Part shown: in pieces, positions 24,478 to 34,674 of the stretch
How the letters are laid out: each line of letters opens with the position of its first letter
Numbering within the stretch: position 1 is the stretch's first letter
NCBI GenBank assembly: GCA_003117195.1
Contig: BDSI01000047.1
Coordinates: 434,001 to 498,000 of the forward strand
DNA length: 64,000 nt
From: Eudorina sp. 2006-703-Eu-15
Lineage: Eukaryota; Chlorophyta; Chlorophyceae; Chlamydomonadales; Volvocaceae
Direction: 5' to 3'
Program-made: the position numbers and the translations under genes
Notes under the pieces: generated by a model
Told to the model about the DNA's origin: nothing
Databases searched by the model: none
Seen by the model: only the letters and a program-made list of their open reading frames with translations

Positions 24478-25100
24478 ACGAAATCGCTGTGTTCGGCGAC
24501 GCTGCGGTGGTTAGGGAACTGGATCGGGTGGGGCTCCCGGCCCGTCAGGTAAGCCTCGGGGTCTCGGGTGGGGTCGGCCTGCCGGAGCATCTGAGTTACG
24601 ACCCGCCTCTTCGCTTTCTGCTGTGGGTTGACTGCGTTGTGTGGCCCGGGGGCGCCAACGAATTCGAAGCGTACTCCGTTCCTCAGGAAACCCAAGACCG
24701 TGCGCTGCGCCGCTGACAGAGGTTTGTCCCGGCTGGGGGAAGGGGTACCCATCTCCTGGTTGGCGAGGGTGAAATATCTCTCCCATGCCGCCACCCGTTT
24801 GCCCACGAGGCCCGCTCTGAACTCTGCTGGGTCTCGCAGGGTAGCCTGGAGCTGGCGTACGAAAGGTTCGCTGGGGGTTCGGTCTACTCCGTCGCTGGAG
24901 TTGGATCGTTGTAGCTCTTCCCAGATCTCGTCTATCTCACTTACATCCGAGGGGTGGGTGGGGGTCCCGGCCTCCTCCGTAGCCCGGTAATGCTGGGTCA
25001 GCGGTTGGAGCCTGAAGCCGTGCCTCGGGATCGACGGCGCTAGCAGGGGGTCCTTCTCCAAGTCCGGGCCCATGTCGTCCTCTAACCAATCGTCCACCAC
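24478..25100 (-). pseudogene. N-terminal RT region of pol, truncated (fragment 2)
   Basis: About 205 residues nearly identical to the start of the plus-strand pol at 30262-30884, ending in PNHRSVAEHSDF, the conserved lead-in to the reverse transcriptase palm. Immediately after this motif the sequence becomes unrelated (fragment 1), so no catalytic RT motif is present. Differences from the other copy are single residues, such as SAAQRT versus SAVQRT. Confidence 0.8.
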
Positions 25101-25403
25101 CGCCAGCGGCGGGAAACTGTCCTCTTCGTCCGGGCTCTCCGCGCCGATCGCCGGCCCCTGGGGAATGATCGGGCCATGCGTCAGGCGCCCGGAGTACTAC
25201 TACGAGATCATGCTTCTGGCCCTATCCAAGTCTCTCAAATCGGGTTCGCGATAACAACTATAACAGGCAGCGGTCTCTCAGTTCACAACCTTCTCGACAG
25301 GTGGGTCCGAGCCCAACCTCGCGCATGCAGCGTGCCCCCGCTCTTCTATCCGATGGGTCTGGATCTCGGGGCCCAGCCCACACCGCCTTGCGGCCCGTAG
25401 CGC

Positions 25404-26755
25404 TTAGTTGGGGGCCACCTGTGCACCCGCGGCGGTGATGCGTTGGCTGGCTATCCGAATGCCTAGAGCCTCGAGCGAGTCGTGCTTGCCGGGTCCGTAC
25501 ACCCGGAACGAGCAGGTTCCCGTGTGCCGACAGCCCCCCCGGTCGAAGGTGCCGGAAATGCACACCTGGGGCTCGGTCAGTTCCTTAACAGCGTGCACTA
25601 ACTCCCGCTCCGTGGGAAGGGGGTTCAGGCCCGCGGCGGTCAGGCGGGCGTTCGCGCTTGCTAGGGCTTCTTGCATGGCCGGACGGTTCGGATCCTTGAT
25701 CCAGCGGGCGATGGACGGCGCCCTGGGGGCTTGTTCGGCCCCCGCTGCGGCCCGGGCGGCCGGCTGGCCGTCGATCGCCGCCTGCCTGGGCGCTTGCTGG
25801 CGGCGAGGCGGCGGTTGATCCCGGGGTCCTAGGCCCTCCGCTTCCATCGCCCGAGAGCCACGGAGCCCGCTCTTCAGGGCCGCTGTGAACCGGGCCGCGC
25901 TGCGGGCGTCGTCATCTAGGTATCTACACACGGCCTGGAGGGTGTCGAGGGCGGCGACCAGCCCGTATGTGAGCGGGCCCCAGAAGAACCGGTGAGCGTC
26001 CTCCGGCGGAATGAGCCCGAAGTCGTGACGCTGGAGTTCGGTGGCCGCCTCGGCCGCCTCGGAGAAGGGTTCGAAACGGACCCGGCTGCCCGGGTTCCGG
26101 AGGGCAGCCGCCAGCTCCCCCACCAGGCTGTCCTTATCAAGAAGGACGCCCAGCAGCCGCTCAGACCCCTGGCCTGTCGCTCGCGACCAGCGGCATCGTT
26201 TCATTCGGTGCGTAGTCGGGCGACGACCTGCTCCTGGAGCAGGGCGACGCCGCTTCCCCCTAAGAATGAGACCAGGCCCCTCCGGCAAGTGTCGAAGGCG
26301 CGTCGCACTTGGGACTCCATGCTCTCTCTTGCTGCCGCGGCCAGCTCTCCGACGGGGATCTGGCGCCGCTCTTGGGTTATCACCACGAAGAAAGCCGCCG
26401 TGCGCTGTTCCAAGGCATCGACAAAGTGAAGCCCCAGGTCCCCGCCGTAGGTCGCCCTTAGCGAGCCGAGGAAGGCCTGGAAGGCCCGGGTCTCCGCCAG
26501 TTGGGCCCCATGTTCGGCGTCTTGCACGTGGCCCGACTCCTGGAGGCCTTGCAGGAGGGCCCGCTGGTCGGCAATCCGCCCTTCCGAGGGGTTCCGTGTC
26601 GGGCCGGCTGGCCAGTCTCGGTCGTCGCGGGACTGGGCCCAAGCGGAGGAGTCGCTAGGGTATCGAGCTCCAGACGGTGCCGCGCCGTAGCCGAGGGCCG
26701 CCGGGTGGGAGGGCGCGTTACGCCGGAGGGAGCCGAGGTAGTCCGGGGCGCCGGT
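25404..26755 (-). pseudogene. Gag, 5'-deleted and frameshifted (fragment 2)
   Basis: Matches plus-strand gag from APDYLGSLR to the C-terminal VAPN stop. Compared with 28628-29958 it has a TGG-to-TGA stop near 26200 and a one-base deletion near 26137, so two frames are needed to read it. It keeps the C-terminal cysteine cluster with pattern C-x9-C-x-H-x3-C, a variant nucleocapsid-type knuckle, undamaged, and has the 21-bp stretch missing in the plus copy. Its 5' part is replaced by the right arm at about 26753. Confidence 0.75.
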
Positions 26756-27603
26756 CAATGCTCCAGCCACCCGTGCGGGTCGGTATGCGTTCCCGCCTAG
26801 GAGGCGCGCAGACTACACGTGGTCTCTTCCGATCACCCATACGTATCTCGGGACTCTAAGGCGATCAGCCCTAGAAGGCGGTGCGTATTTGCCATGAACC
26901 ACGTACTGTGCCGAGAATTCGGGTCCTCCGGTTGATCCGAACGCGGTTGGACTGTTCATCAACCCACTAAGGTCTACCGGTCGCGCCGGGTCTCTAGTGA
27001 CTGTAGACCCGCCACTGGTGTGGTCTCGGGATCTGTCTAGCGGTCGTAAACGACGAGGCGATCGGTCTAGGCGCGGATTCTCACTCACGTCTGCCTCACG
27101 GCGCTCGTAGCCGACTGGCGGGATGTCTCGCGCGTCGGGCGGGTGATTTGGAGGTATCTGAAAGCATTGGTGACACACAGGGTTGTTAGGCCCGAACCAG
27201 GAAGAGGGAGGCGGGACCGAGCTGGATCGTCGGCAGGGGATGGCGGTATCGCGCGGGCTTTCGAGCATTTCGCGCTGGTGCACGCAATCTTTTAGGTCGA
27301 TAACAAATGATGATTGAACAGATAATGAATCTCTTGCCCGGGCTGGGGACCTGCGAGCGGTCAAACCAAACGCGATGCAAGCGCCAACCCCCTCCCCGAA
27401 CAACACCGCGCAGCGGCATCCATCTGATTCTCACCTGGCTCATTTTTAACGTAGATGATCTGGTTGGCTAGGTTATAGGAGCTCCTCGCGGGGAAGGCGG
27501 TAGGGCGTCGTCTGCGACTGCAAGCACTTCGCGGCGTCTCTAGTTACGAGCTGATGGCGGACTTTCAAGCTCCAATGTAAGATATATCTAAATCCGCGAA
27601 AAG
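26750..27603 (-). repeat. Right arm of the 0.86-kb inverted repeat
   Basis: Reverse complement of the left arm. Its outer end (27603) abuts the 5'-truncated plus-strand gag directly, and its inner end joins mid-gag of fragment 2 within a few G/C bases shared by both sides. The arms flank about 3.04 kb. Confidence 0.9.
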
Positions 27604-27604
27604 T

Positions 27605-29958
27605 GGCTCAAGACCCGGCGGCGCCCGCCCTCCTTGCCGCCGCCCCTCCGGGGCAGCTGGTCGCCCCGCCGGCCCCGGGCGACGTAGATCCCGTCCACGA
27701 GCCCCGAGCGCGAGGTTTCGAGCCCCCGCCGCCAACTGCCGAACCCGCCGTCGCGGCGCCGGCCGGCCCGGCTCCCGCCGCAGGAGGCTCGGCTGCCACC
27801 GCCGCCGCCGTCGCGACGGTCCAGCAGGTACACGCCTCCCGAGGCCATCCCGCCATCGACGGCGACGTTCCCGAACGCGCTCACCGTGGAGCCGCGCCGC
27901 CCCCGCCCGGCAACGTGGCCGCCACCGCCGGCCAGGGCGGCCCCGGCCCGGCAGCCCCCTACTCCACCACCTCCCTGGCCATAGACGCCGCGCCCCCGGC
28001 TTTCCGACCTGCCGCACCCGCCCCCGTCGAGATCGCCGCCGCCGCTGCCGCGGGCCCCGACACTGGACACCCCGAGAACCCCGGTCAACTGGCGCCCACG
28101 TCCCACCTCCCCCCGGCGGGGCCTCGCGCTCACGCAGCCCCGGGCCAGGCCCCCCGGCCGGCTCGCCAGACGGAAGCCGCCTACCCCGAGGTACACCGCG
28201 CCCCGGCCCACTGGCCGGACCACGACTATGACTACCCGGATTTCGCGCCGCCTGCCCCGGCCTGGGCTCCGCGGGCCTACACACCCGTGCCGACGGACCC
28301 ATGGGCGGACATCACCTTCGAGGACGTCGGCCCGGCGAGGCTGACGGAGCCTGACCCCTTGCCCGAGGCCCCTCAAGGAGCGCGCCTCTTGACGCAAGAC
28401 GCCCGCCGCCCGCTGATGGGTTTCGCGTCAGCCAGGCCCTACCCCTTCACCGAGCCGGCAGTGGGCCTCGGCGGCCCCTCCACCTCCCCGCTCGGTCGCA
28501 GCCGCCAGACCGGAGTGGCCTTCCAGCGGGTTCCCGGCCTGAGCTCGTCCCTGTCGCAACGCCCCACGACGCGCCTCTACTCATCCCTCGGCCTGGGTGG
28601 TGGCGCGGCGGGGTTCCGCCCCCCCGCCGCCCCGGACTACCTCGGCTCCCTCCGGTGTAACGCGCCCTCCCACCCGGCGGCCCTCGGCTACGGCGCGGCA
28701 CCGTCTGGAGCTCGATACCCTAGCGACTCCTCCGCTTGGGCCCAGTCCCGTGACGACCGAGACTGGCCAGCCGGCCCGACACGGAACCCCTCGGAAGGGC
28801 GGATGGCCGACCAGCGGGCCCTCCTGCAAGGCCTCCAGGAGTCGGGCCACGTGCAAGACGCCGAACATGGGGCCCAACTGGCGGAGACCCGGGCCTTCCA
28901 GGCCTTCCTCGGCTCGCTAAGGGCGACCTACGGCGGGGACCTGGGGCTTCACTTTGTCAATGCCTTGGAACAGCGCACGGCGGCTTTCTTCGTGGCGATA
29001 ACCCAAGAGCGGCGCCAGATCCCCGTCGGAGAGCTGGCCGCGGCAGCAAGAGAGAGCATGGAGTCCCAAGTGCGACGCGCCTTCGACACCTGCCGGCGGG
29101 GCCTGGTCTCATTCTTAGGGGAAAGCGGCGTCGCCCTGCTCCAGGAGCGGGTCGTCGCCCGACTACGCACCGAATGGAACGATGCCGCTGGTCGCGAGCG
29201 ACAGGCCAGGGGTCTGAGCGGCTGCTGGGCGTCCTTCTTGATGAAGGACAGCCTGGTGGGGGAGCTGGCGGCTGCCCTCCGGAACCCGGGCAGCCGGGTC
29301 CGTTTCGAACCCTTCTCCGAGGCGGCCGAGGCGGCCACCGAACTCCAGCGTCACGACTTCGGGCTCATTCCGCCGGAGGACGCTCACCGGTTCTTCTGGG
29401 GCCCGCTCACATACGGGCTGGTCGCCGCCCTCGACACCCTCCAGGCCGTGTGTAGATACCTAGATGACGACGCCCGCAGCGCGGCCCGGTTCACAGCGGC
29501 CCTGAAGAGCGGGCTCCGTGGCTCTCGGGCGATGGAAGCGGAGGGCCTAGGACCCCGGGATCAACCGCCGCCTCGCCGCCAGCAAGCCCCCAGGCAGGCG
29601 GCGATCGACGGCCAGCCGGCCGCCCGGGCCGCAGCGGGGGCCGAACAAGCCCCTTGGGCGCCGTCCATCGCCCGCTGGATCAAGGATCCGAACCGTCCGG
29701 CCATGCAAGACCGACCGCCTGACCGCCGCGGGCCTGAACCCCCTTCCCACGGAGCGGGAGTTAGTGCACGCTGTTAAGGAACTGACCGAGCCCCAGGTGT
29801 GCATTTCCGGCACCTTCAACCGGGGGGGCTGTCGGCACACGGGAACCTGCTCGTTCCGGGTGTACGGACCCGGCAAGCACGACTCGCTCGAGGCTCTAGG
29901 CATTCGGATAGCCAGCCAACGCATCACCGCCGCGGGTGCACAGGTGGCCCCCAACTAA
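27605..29958 (+). pseudogene. Gag, 5'-truncated with a frameshift (fragment 3)
   Basis: A frame is open from the junction with no ATG near its start, so the 5' end is missing. The first 340 residues are Ala/Pro-rich and disordered. From APDYLGSLR on it matches fragment 2. Near 29706 a 21-bp stretch present in fragment 2 is replaced by 4 bp, which shifts the frame; the true C-terminus continues in the next frame to TAA 29956-29958 and includes the C-x9-C-x-H-x3-C cluster. Gag would package the element RNA. Not functional as it stands. Confidence 0.75.
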
Positions 29959-30288
29959 GCGCTACGGGCCGCAAGGCGGTGTGGGCTGGGCCCCGAGATC
30001 CAGACCCATCGGATAGAAGAGCGGGGGCACGCTGCATGCGCGAGGTTGGGCTCGGACCCACCTGTCGAGAAGGTTGTGAACTGAGAGACCGCTGCCTGTT
30101 ATAGTTGTTATCGCGAACCCGATTTGAGAGACTTGGATAGGGCCAGAAGCATGATCTCGTAGTAGTACTCCGGGCGCCTGACGCATGGCCCGATCATTCC
30201 CCAGGGGCCGGCGATCGGCGCGGAGAGCCCGGACGAAGAGGACAGTTTCCCGCCGCTGGCGGTGGTGGACGATTGGTTAGAGGACGAC

Positions 30289-32683
30289 ATGGGCCCGGAC
30301 TTGGAGAAGGACCCCCTGCTAGCGCCGTCGATCCCGAGGCACGGCTTCAGGCTCCAACCGCTGACCCAGCATTACCGGGCTACGGAGGAGGCCGGGACCC
30401 CCACCCACCCCTCGGATGTAAGTGAGATAGACGAGATCTGGGAAGAGCTACAACGATCCAACTCCAGCGACGGAGTAGACCGAACCCCCAGCGAACCTTT
30501 CGTACGCCAGCTCCAGGCTACCCTGCGAGACCCAGCAGAGTTCAGAGCGGGCCTCGTGGGCAAACGGGTGGCGGCATGGGAGAGATATTTCACCCTCGCC
30601 AACCAGGAGATGGGTACCCCTTCCCCCAGCCGGGACAAACCTCTGTCAGCTGTGCAGCGCACGGTCTTGGGTTTCCTGAGGAACGGAGTACGCTTCGAAT
30701 TCGTTGGCGCCCCCGGGCCACACAACGCAGTCAACCCACAGCAGAAAGTGAAGAGGCGGGTCGTAACTCAGATGCTCCGGCAGGCCGACCCCACCCGAGA
30801 CCCCGAGGCTTACCTGACGGGCCGGGAGCCCCACCCGATCCAGTTCCCTAACCACCGCAGCGTCGCCGAACACAGCGATTTCGTGCGCAGCGAAGTGGCC
30901 AAGGCAGAGGCCATGGGGGTGGTCAAGCGCTGGACACCAGATATGGGTAGCCCCACCGTCGTCAACGGGCTACGAGTAGTCGTGAGAGGGGACCAAGCGC
31001 CGCCTGTGCATCAACCCAATGTACCCCAATCTCTTCATGAACATTCCGCGTGTCAAGTACGAATCTATCGCCGACGTCTGCGGTTTCATACAAGAGGGCG
31101 ATTGGCTGATCACCACGGACGACACCTCCGGCTACTGGAACCTACTCCTCCACCCGTCCATGCTCAGAATCGCGGCCTTCGAACTGGAGGGACAGCTGTG
31201 GGCTTTCAGCGCGATGGCCTTCGGCTTCGCCCCGGCTTGCTGGGTCTACACGCTCCTGAAACAGGAGATGCTGCGACCCTTGAGATCCCTGGGATGGGAC
31301 CTGGCCTACCTCATAGACGACTGCCTCAACGCTGCCCGCTCGGAGGAGGCGGCCAAATTCCAAGCGCGCCTACTGACCCGGCTTCAAACCGCGCTGGGCT
31401 TCACGCTAAGCGTGGCCAAATGCCAACTGAAGCCGTCCCACCAAGCCAAGTTCCTCGGATTCCTCGTCGACGCAGACACTCAGACCCTGCGGGTACCCGA
31501 GGAGAAGGTCCGGGGCCTCGAGCGCCTGGTGGGCCAGCTATCAGAAGCGGCGGAGGCAGGCCGCGAGGTCTCTCACCGGCAGGTGGCCCAGGTGGCGGGC
31601 AAAATTATGGCGATGTCGCCAGCCGTATCGCTGGCCCCCCTCCACGCCAGGATCATCAGCTTAGCGCTGGTAGGCAAGGCCCATTGGGACGCGGCCGTGC
31701 CTGACCCCGGCCCCTTCCTCCAGCGCAGCCGACTGTTCCTTCAACTATTGGGGGCGAAGAACGGCCGCAACTGGTGGGCCAAGCCGCGCCCCCTCATCAT
31801 CCGGGCGGTCGGGGACGCTTCCGATTTCGGCTTCGGCGCGCTGCTCCCCGGCAAGGAGCTTGGGGCAGAGGCCAGCTCGATCAGCATCCCCTTCACGCGC
31901 GAGCAAGCCGAGCGCATGGCTTCGAACGACTTCTCCAGCACCGAGCGGGAGGTCACCGCCATGGGGCTTACCCTGCAGTGGGTGGCGGCCCAGCGGCCGG
32001 AGCTGTTGATGAATTGCGCGGTCCAGTACCAGACCGACAGCCAGACCGCCATGTTCTGCGTACTGGGCATGAAGGGCAAACCACGGTGCCTTCAGGCGGT
32101 CGACGCACTCCTGCTCTGGTGCGCGCAGCGGGACGTGGAACTACACGTGGTGTGGTACCCAAGGGAAGCAGCACGGCAGCAGGCAGCGGACGCCCTGAGC
32201 AAGGCCCCGTCGCTGATGCAGTGGCAGCTGAGCGACGCGGTCTTCGACACCCTGTGGGGCGAGCCGTGCCTAGGGGGCCGCAGACCCACGGTCGATGCCT
32301 TCGCGGATGAGCGGACGCACAAACTGCCCGTGTTCTACGCCGCCTCCTGGAGCCCCCGCGCGGCCGCGGTGGACGCCTTCGCCCAGGACTGGGGCGGACC
32401 CCACCAGCTCCTCTACATTAACCCCCCGTTCCAGCTCATGGGCCGGGTGGTGCGCAAGATCCTCGAGGAACAGGCAAACTGCGTGCTGATCGCTCCGGTC
32501 TGGCCCCGTTGGTGGGCGGTCACCCTGCGGCGCTTGCCGGTCAGACTCCGGCGGCGCCTGCCCCATTCGGGCTCCTTCGAGCGCACCCGTCCCGACGGGT
32601 CGCGGGAGGCGAAGAGCCCCCACTACGCGATCGAGGCAATTTACATCATCTGGTGGGCCGGGGCGGTGTCGGTTGGGCGGTGA
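30289..32683 (+). pseudogene. Pol: reverse transcriptase - RNase H - methyltransferase-like, one frameshift
   Basis: First in-frame ATG at 30289; the frame is open from about 30166. A one-base shift near 30990 splits the RT domain, and the rest runs open to TGA (31019-32683 frame). Seen in order: NHRSVAEHSDF lead-in, RRLCINPMYPN, LITTDDTSGYW (first RT Asp), AFGFAPACW, the YLIDD catalytic box at 31307-31321, KFLGFLVD; an RNase H domain with its acidic residues in GDASDFGFGALL, STEREVTAMGL, QTDSQTAMF and VVWYPREAARQQAADALS; then a C-terminal domain with VDAFADERTHKLPVFYAASW, INPPFQLMGRV and CVLIAPVWPRWW, the methyltransferase-like module typical of DIRS elements. All RT and RNase H catalytic residues are present, so the shift is the only obvious lesion. 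Confidence 0.85.
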
Positions 32684-32936
32684 CGAGTTCGGGGGAAGAA
32701 CCTAGGGGTTGCTAGGCGGGCTAGAAGAGGACAGCCGCGAGTAAACCGCATCCCACTCTACCTGTAGCTCGCCCGGCCCATCACGACCACCCGCCCCCTC
32801 CCTTCCGCCCCCCCCGTTCGGCGTGGCGCCCCCCCGTACGGGCCCCACTTAGGCGCTAGTCGGGACGTGGTCGCGCGACCCGAGCTGGACAACGGACCAG
32901 GGCATCCGGCCCTTCGAGGACGGAGCGGAGGTAGTC

Positions 32937-33473
32937 TTGGAGCTTACGGTGGCGGGCCGCTACGCGACATGGCAGGCCTGTACCCCCACCGAAGAACCCC
33001 GCGTCTGGCGGAAACACCTGGAGCTGGCGTGCACGGAAGATCTGGAGGACCACGTCGTAGGCGGAATCATCGAAGGAAGACTGATCCGGACCCACCTGGG
33101 TTCCGCCCAGCGCCCGGCGGCGCCCCCACCGCCCCCGGTGGGCTGGCCGGCGGAATGGGCCGGTCTGTGGGCCGCCCTCAACCCCGCGATGGGCCCGGAG
33201 CTGGGCCACGCCAAAAGCGAGGCGCGCGAGCTATGGCTACGCCTAGACGGTTGGCTGGGCGAACTCCTGGGAGCCCCAAGCCCGCAGTACTTCTACTGCG
33301 CGGCCGTGCTGACGGAGCAAGGGCCCATCTGGGACCCAAAGCTGATGGAGATCCAACCGCGCCCGTCGCCCGAGGACGACGGCCTGTCGGCGGGCCTGCA
33401 AAGCGACACCCCCCAGGAGGGGTTCGAGTGGTTGTTCGATTACGAGCTCCCTGACGGGGAGGGCGAAATCTGA
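32937..33473 (+). CDS. Unrecognised third ORF of the retroelement
   Basis: 178 codons from ATG 32937; the frame is open upstream to a TAG near 32850, and similar composition suggests the coding unit may begin before the ATG. The protein starts MELTVAGRYATWQAC, has two Trp-rich stretches (GWPAEWAGLWAALNP and ELWLRLDGWLGELLG), a proline run between them, and an acidic tail FDYELPDGEGEI. It lacks the Arg-His-Arg-Tyr pattern of a tyrosine recombinase and has no Cys/His cluster. Position 250 bp after the methyltransferase domain indicates an element gene. I do not recognise the family. Confidence 0.5.
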   Translation: MELTVAGRYATWQACTPTEEPRVWRKHLELACTEDLEDHVVGGIIEGRLIRTHLGSAQRPAAPPPPPVGWPAEWAGLWAALNPAMGPELGHAKSEARELWLRLDGWLGELLGAPSPQYFYCAAVLTEQGPIWDPKLMEIQPRPSPEDDGLSAGLQSDTPQEGFEWLFDYELPDGEGEI

Positions 33474-33620
33474 AGGGCCCGAGCTAGAGAGAGAGGCTGC
33501 GGGGCAGTGTGAGTCGGGCTGCGGCGAATGTAGCTAGGGTACGGGTAGACCTGGCGTTTGCGGGCGCTACGCCAAACTCACGTCAGTCCGAGTACGGCGG
33601 GAGTGATTCAACTTCAGGAG

Positions 33621-34674
33621 CGTTCAATTGAAAATTTTCCGTATTACTAAAGTCGCAGAAGTAGCCAGCGGCAGGCAGAACCAAGAGAGAATAATGTCTA
33701 AAAGTATTTCTTCAGTACAGGAATTACAAATTGTAATTGATTGGGTATGGCGACAATTCAGGACGAACCTCCATCGCGTCCCACAACGCAGCAGTTTGAA
33801 GCAACTGTCTGAGGCCGCACCTGCGTTTTGCGGTCCGCGCCCAGCATTCATACCACCGTTACCCACAAGGCCGAGCTGACGCCATCTTGGCAAAACGACG
33901 CATGCCGAGATTGTCCTCGAAAAGGCAGCACAACGGCACAGGGTCAAGAACGCTACCATAACCCGACGGTCTATCAATGACCACACGGATACCGCCGCAA
34001 TGATGAACAACCTCACGCCACCAGCAGCTCATATTCACGCACGATACCTTGGACCAGCCGGGCCCTCCCACTCCTTGCGAACTGGCACAACACGCGACGC
34101 AAGCCTGCCGCACAACCTTCACCCCCAGGTACCCGCCAAATACACATAAATGGATGACACCTATTGATCCAAACCATTCAGCCCGCAAGATGTTCAAATC
34201 CGCTCGGTTCACGAAGAAAATGGCCGGACAATAATGGCTTGATGATCGCCCACACCGAGAATCCCCTGCCTGAACCACATCGCAGACGACACATTCGACA
34301 GAACCGTGCGTGATAACCCTCCCGCCAGCGTTAGCTACCCATCAAAAGTATCACATCATCGTGTCATCCACATGCTCGACCGACCCGGCCACAAGCGCCG
34401 CCACAGTAATCTTCCAGTTCCGCAAGCCAGCAACCTCAACAGTGCGAGCCCGCTCCTCGGTCCGAAGCAGTGTGGTCCGGTCCTCTGCCAAAGCGCCCAG
34501 AGCCAACCGCGCAGCAGTCCGGCCAGCAACCAAACCGTCAACGCCCGCTCAAGCATCCCGTAAGAGCAAAACCCGCTGAAGACAAAGACGCAAACACAAC
34601 TCTCCGCTCTCAGTTATTGTCGCTGCCGTGCCCTTCGACAGGCTCGCCAGGTCCGCCCAGTCAGCACCAAGCCC
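33621..34674. other. A/T-richer flank between retroelement and LCB2
   Basis: About 1 kb with a clear drop in G+C and no convincing ORF. It should hold the LCB2 3' UTR. A TGTAA on the minus strand at 33724-33728, inside a near-palindromic TTACAAATTGTAA, is a possible but distant poly(A) signal. Confidence 0.45.

Larger units (their letters stand above)
22843..33620. mobile_element. DIRS-like retroelement complex, three fragments in + / - / + order
   Basis: Fragment 1 (about 22843-24477, +) is a 5' end plus the start of a gag-like ORF. Fragment 2 (about 27603-24478, -) is the same 5' end joined by an internal deletion to mid-gag, then the spacer and the N-terminal RT region. Fragment 3 (about 27604-33620, +) lacks its 5' end but carries gag, RT, RNase H, a NPPF methyltransferase-like domain and a downstream ORF. 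Junctions fall at 24477/24478 and 27603/27604. The RT-RNaseH-methyltransferase order is that of DIRS-like elements (established knowledge); I found no tyrosine recombinase. The shared parts are near-identical, so the rearrangement is young. The right border at 33620 is placed by the change to A/T-rich sequence and is approximate. Confidence 0.75.

Noticed and set aside
26813..27406. 197-codon ORF in the right inverted arm (158 codons in the left arm)
   Set aside because: Open in both arms but broken by a small indel in one, no recognisable domain, and it lies in what appears to be the element's non-coding 5' end. Not called as a gene.
22843..27603. Interpretation as a DNA transposon with terminal inverted repeats
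   Set aside because: The content between the arms is retroelement gag and RT sequence in opposite orientations meeting at 24477/24478, no transposase is present and no target-site duplication is seen at the ends. Inverted fragments explain it better.
27603..29777. 724-codon ORF read as an intact protein starting at 27603
   Set aside because: It starts with GTG at a rearrangement junction, is 5'-truncated, and is frameshifted at about 29706 relative to the sister copy. Treated as a gag pseudogene.
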